Shown here piece after piece: positions 29,094 through 35,259 of a DNA stretch of 35,259 bases. Each line of letters begins with the position of its first letter. Positions within the stretch are counted from its first letter, which is position 1. A model generated the notes under the pieces. It was not told the origin of the DNA. It searched no databases and saw only the letters and a list, made by a program, of their open reading frames with translations. The translations under genes and the position numbers were made by a program. This DNA is from a virus. Location: IMG/VR virus record IMGVR_UViG_3300020195_001440, positions 1-35,259 of that record, one strand, 5' to 3'.

Positions 29094-32000
29094 TACGCTT
29101 TGACGCGATACCTAACGTTGGTTTTGCCAGGCATCAATATGACTGTCGACCAATCGGGGTCTTGTTTTCGCAGATTTCGCAGGATGTTCCGGGCACTTGG
29201 CCGGATGTTCTCCAAGGCATCCTTTGTCATTCCGTCGGCTCCCGCCTTCAGAAGCGCAGCAACGACGGCGTATTGTCCGTCGGTCAGAGCATCTTTCGGC
29301 TTACCAAGCACTTGGCACGGCTCCCCTTGCCGCCCCAAGACAACGGAAGTCACCGGCCCTTTCTCGATGGGATCAACCGTGCCTGCCGCCGGATGGACGG
29401 GCGGCGTGGGAGTATCGGCGTTTCCGCCATGATGGTCGGCTTTCCCTTGTTTCTCGTGGAGCATCGCCTCCGGATCGAGTCCAGCCTCGGAACACCAGAC
29501 GCGAGCTTCGACACCAATTCGCTCTGCCAGAGCCGTGACGGCGCGGAACACGGCCACATCCTCCTTCTCATTCGGGTATTCCCACAGACGGTCCTCCCTC
29601 AGTATCCGAATTAGTGCCGTGGGGTCCAGGGAAAGCTGGCGTGCCACGGAGACCAAGAGATAGCCGTGCCGTTCCGCCATGCGGAAATCACGATTCAATT
29701 TGTCCCGATCTTCATAGTTGCCAGGTTTATCCGCGCGGACCAGTATGCTCTCGTTCATGAGCCCCAACGCTATAGACTTCATCGTTTCGGCGGCAAGCCA
29801 CACGGCCATTGGATCGCGGGACCGCGCCGGTTCGTACAGTTGTGCATCGGGTGGTCTTGCCGCCTGTATCAGGGCAACCCTCTTGCTCACCTCACTACCT
29901 TCATCATGAGACGCAGAAGCCTCCAGCGTCTGATATGCATCTTGCAGCCGTGTCCCTTGCGCATACAGCGCGGCCATGAGTCCATTCAGACATGCTTCTT
30001 CATCGGGTGACGAAGGCACGGTCAGACTGAAGCCGCAGACGACCTCCCCCAATAGCCGAAGGTTAGTTCTCAGGTCGGTTTCCCATTTCTCCGGGTCGTC
30101 GATTACCTTGGACAAATGCCGCGCGATTCCATCACAGGCGGGTTTTGCCAGCGCTACGGCATCCTGGATTGGCTTCGTCGCAGCCGCAAGACGCTCCTTA
30201 ATCTCGATTATCTGCATGAAAGTCAGGGCGGCCGGACGCGCACCAGAGGAAGCCCCATGCAAATTCTCTTCCCTGAGCCGATGCATAAGCACGCCAAAAT
30301 TCATGGATGCGTGGTCGATCCGAATTAGCGGTTGCAGCAGGGCTTGAATGGCGGTTTCACGTTCGCTCTCCTTCCGCGTCCCATTCTCGCTCGTCGGTTT
30401 CGCCGGAGGTGGCGCGGAATCACCCTCCGGGCCAACGGCAACGGCGCGGTCGCTCGAATCTGGCGTCGGCGCGAGTTCCGTCGCTTGAGGGCTGCCTGCC
30501 GACTGGTTAGGGCCGAGGATTTTCTTGATGTGCCGTCGCATGCGTGCGTTGTATTCGGTCGCGTGATTGACAGCCCTAGTGATGGAGTCCTTGAATGTTT
30601 CGACGAAGAGCCAGCCCGCCGAGCCCTCCGGCAGTTCGAGGACGGGTTTTGAGAACACGTAACTCTGAACGGTGCTGAGAAACTGCTCGGCACCAGGCGC
30701 GACCATGTCCTCCCAATCCACGTCACGGATGGTCGAGGGATACAGGTCGGGAAATGCCGGCTCGAACTTGCCAGGGAAATCCCTCAAGCCTTCATGGTTC
30801 TGGAGCAGGTTAGTAAGGTTCTTGATCGTCCATAAATAGTAGTGATTCAATTGCAGATCGAGGCTCGTACACCAACTGGCGGTAGAGACGGTGCTCTCAA
30901 GAATCTTGTAATACGCCTGGGCCAACAACAGAAGAAGCGTCCAGCCCGAGGAGCGGTCCTCCTCAGGCGAAGGCCGCAACTTCTTGGGATCGGTTACCGC
31001 TGCAAACAGGGGCAACTCGACCATCATGAACTCAACCAGCTTTCCGCGTGCGATTTCAATAACCTCTTTGCTAACGGGATGGGTGCTTGTCGGTCTGCCA
31101 GCGCCGGGCACCAGCGGTTCAATGGCCTTCACGAGCGCTTGAAATGATTCGTCAAGCATCTCGGCCATCTCGTCGGGCTTCTCCGACAGCGCCGCCAGAT
31201 GCGGGCCAATCTCGGCGACAAGCGGCGCTGCGGCACCTTGTGCGGCGTTGAACCGCTTCGTCTCCGCTTCAGAAGGAGCCTTTCCCTCATCCGCAGCGTT
31301 GAGTACCACGGTTTCGGCAGCCCGCAGTTCGGTCAACGCAGCGACCAGGTTGCGGACGGGTTCGAGGACGGGGTCGTCGTAGGCCGGCGATTGTGGGCGC
31401 TGGCCCGTATCACCTGTCGAGCTTTCCTGCGGATCGTGGTGCGAGGCAGCCGGTGTATTTGCCACGGACCGCGCTCGAATCATCTCCTCCCATGTGGTAG
31501 CCCGGCGTGCAAATCGCGCCCGGTCCATCATCCCCTGCGTTGGCGGCGGATCATAAATGCCTGGATCTGGGTCATCGTACATCTGGAGGTCATCCAATGT
31601 TTCCTCCAGCAATATCTGGTCGTCTGGTGACACGCCGTCCGGCGCGACCGCGAAATGGTGCGTTCCGTCGTTCCCGTGTTCCTTTGTGAAGAGTCGGCAC
31701 AGCGATTGGGCAACCTTGGCGTCAGTTACCTTGTAAAACGCGGTGTTCCGACTAAGCGCCGGTGCCCCGGCGCGGGCCGTAAGCAAATAGAAGGCTTGGG
31801 TTCTCGTCGCCACTTGAGGCTTCGGCGGCTTGGAACCGTTGCCGTTCGACGCGGCTCGTGCCTTGGTCACGCCATAGGTCGTGGCCGACAGCGCTGACCG
31901 CCAACCAGAGCCGGATTCCATCCCGGGTCGCCACGCGTCATAGTTCTTCTCGTCCAAGAACCCAACCTTCACGGCCTCGCTGACGGCCAGACCAACCTCG

Positions 32001-32347
32001 AAGGCAACGGTATCCGGTTTTGTCTCGGACCACTGCAAACCTGAAATCTGTTTTCCCAGGCGCTCGAGCGTTTCCCGTTCGATCCATCCATCTGACCGGA
32101 TGGTCGGCCCGTCGTAGCCGAAGGGTAGGTGTTTTGGGTTGAACTGTGGCAGCTTCGCCACGGCGGCGGTCAGCAACGTGAAGGCATGCGACAGACGCGT
32201 TCCGCGAGGTGACGGACTGGTGCCGACCAGGCGCGACACGGCGCGCAGGTCGGCGAGGAACTCGTCGCTGAATTCCGCGTCGTCCCGTGCCACGCGGCAT
32301 ATTTCCAGCAGCACCGAGTCCGACAGTTCATTTCCTTCGTCCGACAT
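29093..32347 (-). CDS. Large protein of unknown function with C-terminal winged-helix module
   Basis: A 1084-residue soluble protein. It looks modular: a helical N-terminus (LLEICRVARDDAEFSDEFLADL at about 13-34); a part with AFYLLTARAGAPAL and acidic YDDPDPGIYDPPP at about 190-300; a long helical middle (about 340-640); a disordered linker (about 650-700); a second helical block (about 715-960); a His/Pro-rich linker; and a C-terminal module of about 80 residues (VLGRQGEPCQVLGKPK...LTDGQYAVVAALLKAG...WSTVILMPG) resembling winged-helix modules in planctomycete proteins. No Walker, nuclease, TIR or membrane motif is visible. Its codons are less G/C-biased than its neighbours. It is a single-gene cargo between integration and early modules; a GGAG-like site precedes 32347. 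A defence or regulatory role is only a guess. Confidence 0.75.
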   Translation of the reverse strand: MSDEGNELSDSVLLEICRVARDDAEFSDEFLADLRAVSRLVGTSPSPRGTRLSHAFTLLTAAVAKLPQFNPKHLPFGYDGPTIRSDGWIERETLERLGKQISGLQWSETKPDTVAFEVGLAVSEAVKVGFLDEKNYDAWRPGMESGSGWRSALSATTYGVTKARAASNGNGSKPPKPQVATRTQAFYLLTARAGAPALSRNTAFYKVTDAKVAQSLCRLFTKEHGNDGTHHFAVAPDGVSPDDQILLEETLDDLQMYDDPDPGIYDPPPTQGMMDRARFARRATTWEEMIRARSVANTPAASHHDPQESSTGDTGQRPQSPAYDDPVLEPVRNLVAALTELRAAETVVLNAADEGKAPSEAETKRFNAAQGAAAPLVAEIGPHLAALSEKPDEMAEMLDESFQALVKAIEPLVPGAGRPTSTHPVSKEVIEIARGKLVEFMMVELPLFAAVTDPKKLRPSPEEDRSSGWTLLLLLAQAYYKILESTVSTASWCTSLDLQLNHYYLWTIKNLTNLLQNHEGLRDFPGKFEPAFPDLYPSTIRDVDWEDMVAPGAEQFLSTVQSYVFSKPVLELPEGSAGWLFVETFKDSITRAVNHATEYNARMRRHIKKILGPNQSAGSPQATELAPTPDSSDRAVAVGPEGDSAPPPAKPTSENGTRKESERETAIQALLQPLIRIDHASMNFGVLMHRLREENLHGASSGARPAALTFMQIIEIKERLAAATKPIQDAVALAKPACDGIARHLSKVIDDPEKWETDLRTNLRLLGEVVCGFSLTVPSSPDEEACLNGLMAALYAQGTRLQDAYQTLEASASHDEGSEVSKRVALIQAARPPDAQLYEPARSRDPMAVWLAAETMKSIALGLMNESILVRADKPGNYEDRDKLNRDFRMAERHGYLLVSVARQLSLDPTALIRILREDRLWEYPNEKEDVAVFRAVTALAERIGVEARVWCSEAGLDPEAMLHEKQGKADHHGGNADTPTPPVHPAAGTVDPIEKGPVTSVVLGRQGEPCQVLGKPKDALTDGQYAVVAALLKAGADGMTKDALENIRPSARNILRNLRKQDPDWSTVILMPGKTNVRYRVKA

Positions 32348-32393
32348 CTCCGATCCTCATATCCAGGTGCCAGCCATGCATCGCGGAACAGGC

Positions 32394-32412
32394 GCGCTCG
32401 GCCTCCGAGCGC
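32394..32412 (-). promoter_or_regulatory. Leader hairpin before the 1084-residue gene
   Basis: GCGCTCGG (32394-32401) and CCGAGCGC (32405-32412) are perfect 8-base arms around a 3-base loop. No T tract follows on the minus strand, so it is not a clear terminator. It would sit about 45 bases before the ATG at 32347. A 12-base palindrome TGATCGCGATCA (32513-32524) covers the stop of the gene upstream. The rest of the 174-base gap shows nothing clear. Confidence 0.35.
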
Positions 32413-32521
32413 CACGTCCAGACGATTCGGTTTCGCGCAGGCACAGTTCGGCATTATCCGTGATGAGGAAAAGGCGGGCAACAGCAGAGGCTGCCGCAAA
32501 TGTGGAAGAGATTGATCGCGA

Positions 32522-32950
32522 TCAGTCGAGACGCGATAGCGCACGAAGCGCCGCCCAGAGCACTCGCTGCTTGCGCCAAATCTGCGTCGCCGCAATCGGG
32601 CGCACCTGCCACTCCTTAATATGGTCCCGGCCCGCCTCTATCGGCGGCAGGAAGAGGATCGCTTCCTGGACGTCCGGCGCGAGGTTGAGCAGGTTCATGA
32701 TCTGGGTCACCCGCGCCCGCGTCACATGCCCCAGTCGTGCCAGGTCGGCGTAGTCGCGGACCTCGCCCGCCGCCAACAACCCCTCGAAGCGGATGGCCAG
32801 CGCCATGAGTCGGGCGATCCGGGGAACGCGCCCCAACGGCACCGGGGCCGGCGCGGGGGCTTCGCCCACCGCCATCTGTTTCCGCCCGCGCCGGGCATGG
32901 GTGAAGTGAACCTTGCATTGGAACGTCAGGCTGGTTTGTGGCGTCGTCAT
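32522..32950 (-). CDS. Recombinase-associated HTH protein (ParB-like helix-turn-helix)
   Basis: A 142-residue basic protein. Residues about 40-105 (RVPRIARLMALAIRFEGLLA, VRDYADLARLGHVTRARVTQIMNLLNLAPDVQEAILFLP) have the ParB-type helix-turn-helix pattern, with VTRARVTQIMNLL as the likely recognition helix. It starts at 32950, overlapping the recombinase stop (ATGA), so it is the last gene of the integration module. It may act as a directionality or accessory factor for the recombinase; this is inference from position. Confidence 0.75.
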   Translation of the reverse strand: MTTPQTSLTFQCKVHFTHARRGRKQMAVGEAPAPAPVPLGRVPRIARLMALAIRFEGLLAAGEVRDYADLARLGHVTRARVTQIMNLLNLAPDVQEAILFLPPIEAGRDHIKEWQVRPIAATQIWRKQRVLWAALRALSRLD

Positions 32951-34515
32951 GCCGCGACCTCCTTGAGTTGCTGGGCCAGGGTCTTGATGCCGTTGGGCCG
33001 GAAGGTCACCGAGACCGTTCCGTGCTTGCCGTCGTAGTCCACCCGCTCGACCAGCAGGTGGATGATCCGCGCCTGCTCGCGCGGGCTGAGCGTGTCCCAC
33101 ATCGGGTCGAATACCGACAGCGCCGCCTCGACCTCGCGTTCGTCCACCATCTCGCGGCTCAGCGCCACGACCTGTTCCCGAACCTCCGTCGCCCGTTGCT
33201 CGGCCGCTCGGATGCGATCCTGTAGGTTGGCCAGTTCGCCGGTTTTCTCGCCGTTCTTCACCGCCGACGCCAGTTTCCGCAGTTCCGCGTTGTGGCGGGC
33301 CAATTCCCGCCCGAGGCCCCGTTCTTCGCCCTCCAACTCGGCTAGGGAGCGTTGGCCTTGGCCCCGCGCCTGCCGTAGCGTCTCGGCCAGGACGGTGGGG
33401 TCTTTGCCGATGCTCTTGATCTGCTCGACGACGAAGCGCTCGATCTCGCCAGCGGGCACCGACTTGGTCGGGCAGTTGTGCCAGCCGCGTTTTTGGGCTT
33501 TGAGGCAGACGTAGTAGCGGTAGCGCTTCGTCCCTTGCGCCGTGTAGGCGTGGCCCATCGAGCATTTGCAGGGGGCGCATCGAAGCAGGCCCTTGAGCAG
33601 CGCCCCGTGTTTGTTCCGCACCAGCGCACCGCCCGTCCTTCGGTTCCGCTGGAGCATCGCCTGGACGCGCTGCCAAATCTGCTCGTCCACGATGGCGGCG
33701 TGTTCGCCGGGGTGGACCTCGTCCCGATACCGCACCTTGCCGAGGTAGACCACGTTGGTCAGCAGGTGGTACAGCATGTTCTTATCGAAGGGGCGACCGC
33801 CCACACGCCCACCGGCTTTCGTCTGCCAGACCTTGGTCGTCCATCCGCGCCGGTCCAGTTCCATGACCGTCGGGATCAATGCCTCGTACTTCAGGTACAA
33901 CTCGAAGATCGCCCGGACCTGCGCCGCCTCGTCGTCGTTGACCAGCAGTTTGGGGCCGGTGGGATTGCTCAATAGGTTGTAGCCCAGCACGGGCCTGCCG
34001 CCGGCAAATTTTCCCTTCCGCCGCGCCGCCGCGATCTTGTCCCGCGTGCGCTCCGAGATGATCTCCCGCTCAAACTGGGCGAACGATAGCAGCACGTTGA
34101 GCATCAACCGCCCCATCGACGTGCTGGTGTTGAACTGCTGGGTCACCGAGACGAAAGCGATCTTGTTCTTGTCGAACGCCTCCATGATCCGGGCGAAGTC
34201 CAGGAGCGAGCGGCTGAGGCGGTCCACCTTGTAGACCACCACGCAGTCGACCTTGCCCGCCTCGATGTCCTTCATGAGGCGTTGGACGGCGGGCCGTTCC
34301 ATGTTGCCGCCGGTGAAACCGCCGTCGTCGTAGCGGTCGGGCAGGCAGACCCACCCCTCGTGCTTTTGCGCCGCGATGTACGCCTCGCCGCTTTCCCGTT
34401 GGGCGTCCAGCGTGTTGAACTCCTGCTGGAGGCCTTCCTCGGTGGACTTGCGGGTGTAGACGGCGCAGCGGACGATCCGCGTTTCGCTCGAGGCTTTTCC
34501 GTTCGCCTTACTCAT
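32947..34515 (-). CDS. Large serine recombinase (phage integrase/resolvase family)
   Basis: A 522-residue site-specific recombinase. Residues about 13-160 are the resolvase catalytic domain with the nucleophile Ser-24 in YTRKST and the conserved VYKVDRLSRS (94-103), then FVSVTQQFNTSTSMGRL. Residues about 165-320 are the recombinase DNA-binding domain (FELYLKYEALIPTVMELDRRGW). A zinc ribbon follows (LLRCAPCKCSMGHAY with later Cys residues), then a coiled coil (about 400-470) typical of enzymes that control synapsis. It would integrate and excise the element without host factors. I used the ATG at 34515 (MSKANGKASS), which overlaps the DUF2924 stop; a longer frame from 34620 merely shadows that gene. 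The attachment sites were not identified. Confidence 0.92.
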   Translation of the reverse strand: MSKANGKASSETRIVRCAVYTRKSTEEGLQQEFNTLDAQRESGEAYIAAQKHEGWVCLPDRYDDGGFTGGNMERPAVQRLMKDIEAGKVDCVVVYKVDRLSRSLLDFARIMEAFDKNKIAFVSVTQQFNTSTSMGRLMLNVLLSFAQFEREIISERTRDKIAAARRKGKFAGGRPVLGYNLLSNPTGPKLLVNDDEAAQVRAIFELYLKYEALIPTVMELDRRGWTTKVWQTKAGGRVGGRPFDKNMLYHLLTNVVYLGKVRYRDEVHPGEHAAIVDEQIWQRVQAMLQRNRRTGGALVRNKHGALLKGLLRCAPCKCSMGHAYTAQGTKRYRYYVCLKAQKRGWHNCPTKSVPAGEIERFVVEQIKSIGKDPTVLAETLRQARGQGQRSLAELEGEERGLGRELARHNAELRKLASAVKNGEKTGELANLQDRIRAAEQRATEVREQVVALSREMVDEREVEAALSVFDPMWDTLSPREQARIIHLLVERVDYDGKHGTVSVTFRPNGIKTLAQQLKEVAA

Positions 34516-35003
34516 TGCTTGTCTCCGTTCTTGAGGCCGAAGAAGAGATGCCCGTTCCAATGCGCCCCAGTCACCGCCTGGGCCACGGCGCTGAGCGACC
34601 GGAACACCCGGCCTTCCCATTCAAACCCCTTGGGTAGCACCGTCACCTCGATCAATCGGCCACGGTACTGGCGGGCCAGCACCGCCCCCGGAGGCGGGAG
34701 GCGTTCGGGGTTGGCGGCGGGTGCCGCCTGGACGCGTTGGGTTGCCCCCGCCGTGGCCGTTGGCGGGCGGGGCATGGTCGTGCGGATGTCGGCGTCGCGG
34801 GCCAGTTCCGCTGCCCGCTGGCGTGCCCGGTCGGACAGGCTGCCCTCGGCCATCGACTGCAACCGCCAAGCAAGCCGTTTGCAGAGGAAGTCCTTGTTGC
34901 CCGTGCGGGTCGGCTCGCCAAAGACCGCCAGGTACTTCTCGCGGAGTTCGGCAGGCGACATCCGCCGCAGCGCCGCGACCTCGATTTTCACATTCTGGAC
35001 CAT
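34512..35003 (-). CDS. DUF2924 family protein
   Basis: A 163-residue protein of the DUF2924 family. The N-terminal part (IEVAALRRMSPAELREKYLAVFGEP, RTGNKDFLCKRLAWRLQSMAEG) and the C-terminal part (RQYRGRLIEVTVLPKGFEWEGRVFRSLSAVAQAVTG) are both typical; the latter is a small beta domain seen in other recombinase-linked proteins. I chose the start at 35003, which has an AAGGAG site eight bases upstream, over longer frames reaching 35195. It overlaps the recombinase start by four bases. Family members sit beside phage serine recombinases; their biochemical role is unknown. Confidence 0.88.
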   Translation of the reverse strand: MVQNVKIEVAALRRMSPAELREKYLAVFGEPTRTGNKDFLCKRLAWRLQSMAEGSLSDRARQRAAELARDADIRTTMPRPPTATAGATQRVQAAPAANPERLPPPGAVLARQYRGRLIEVTVLPKGFEWEGRVFRSLSAVAQAVTGAHWNGHLFFGLKNGDKQ

Positions 35004-35037
35004 CGTGTAACTCCTTTTCTCTGCCTCTCGGCAGGCG

Positions 35038-35259
35038 TTAACCACGGTGTCCATGAGGGCTTGTTCCGGCGCAGTCATCAAGGCCATTCTGTCCAGATTC
35101 CAGAGGATTCCCGACGGGGGGAACATCGCCCGGAACTGCCGGAATAGCGGCCCCGCGCCGCAGACGCAGCACCCCCTCGGCGAGGATGGCGGCAACCTCG
35201 GCGACGCGCTCTTCGGCGGTCATGTTGGCGGGATCGGACGGATCGTTGACGAAGGTCAT
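35038..35259 (-). CDS. Conserved small protein of the recombinase module (possibly cut by the window edge)
   Basis: A 73-residue frame whose ATG is at the very last bases of the window, so the true start could lie further out. It reads FVNDPSDPANMTAEERVAEVAAILAEGVLRLRR at the start and has a polar C-terminus. From memory, such short proteins recur ahead of the DUF2924-recombinase pair in planctomycete phages; the helix MTAEERVAEVAAILA is the likely conserved core. The stop lies 34 bases before the DUF2924 start. Function unknown. Confidence 0.65.
   Translation of the reverse strand: MTFVNDPSDPANMTAEERVAEVAAILAEGVLRLRRGAAIPAVPGDVPPVGNPLESGQNGLDDCAGTSPHGHRG

Noticed and set aside
32947-33676. 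Upstream extension of the ParB-HTH gene frame to 33676
   Set aside because: It reads out of frame through the recombinase gene. The ATG at 32950, overlapping the recombinase stop, is the natural start.
1-35259. tRNA or rRNA genes
   Set aside because: I saw no tRNA-like or rRNA-like sequence by eye, although a small tRNA could be missed without a dedicated search.

Overview
The window is GC-rich bacterial DNA that is mostly a tailed-phage (siphovirus-type) prophage or prophage-like element, with a type I restriction-modification locus at its left edge. The host is probably a planctomycete. I infer this from the style of several proteins: the recombinase/DUF2924 module, the C-terminal winged-helix module of the 1084-residue protein, and the Ser-rich phage tail protein. 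Nothing in the window, such as an rRNA gene or host housekeeping gene, proves it. Nearly all genes lie on the minus strand and are tightly packed, with many ATGA or GTGA stop/start overlaps.

Layout from left to right. (1) 1-2767: hsdM, a small AlpA/excisionase-type helix-turn-helix gene, and a short transcription unit whose promoter and leader are a diverged duplicate of those in front of the helix-turn-helix gene. (2) 2828-5604: two overlapping glycosyltransferase genes. (3) 5618-17641: virion genes, read right to left. They are a small pre-portal gene, a lambda-type portal, a fused prohead protease and major capsid protein, a DUF2190 decoration protein, head-tail joining and tail-terminator-like proteins, two small genes (one with a Ser-rich tail), the tail tube, a G/T-type tail chaperone pair in two frames, an HK97-gp10-like protein, a 665-residue tape measure, a distal-tail-like protein and a 667-residue Ser/Gly/Cys-rich tail protein. 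(4) 17651-20653: a small gene of unknown role, a zinc-ribbon protein, the large terminase and a small gene before it. (5) 20759-22771: five small plus-strand genes, divergent from the terminase genes and ending in a good rho-independent terminator. (6) 22774-28966: the leftward early/replication operon, with a small unknown gene, a sigma factor, another small gene, a primase-helicase, a ParB/DNA methyltransferase fusion and an HNH endonuclease. A 515-base structured gap that may be the replication origin lies inside it. (7) 29093-32347: one 1084-residue protein of unknown function. (8) 32522-35259: the integration module, with a ParB-type HTH protein, a large serine recombinase, DUF2924 and a conserved small protein.

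How it works together. The recombinase module integrates and excises the element. The early operon replicates it and probably switches transcription through its own sigma factor, whose ribosome binding site sits inside a strong hairpin. The late genes build a capsid and a long non-contractile tail. I saw no holin or endolysin gene, so lysis genes lie outside the window, are unrecognised or are missing.

The most interesting lead is the run at 2828-7621: a tail protein with about 230 residues of Ser/Gly-rich sequence directly followed by two glycosyltransferase genes. This looks like a phage-borne O-glycosylation cassette for its own tail protein. Other leads are an internal in-frame start with a ribosome binding site that would release capsid protein from the protease-capsid fusion, a -1 frame relation in the tail chaperone genes, and the 1084-residue unknown protein.
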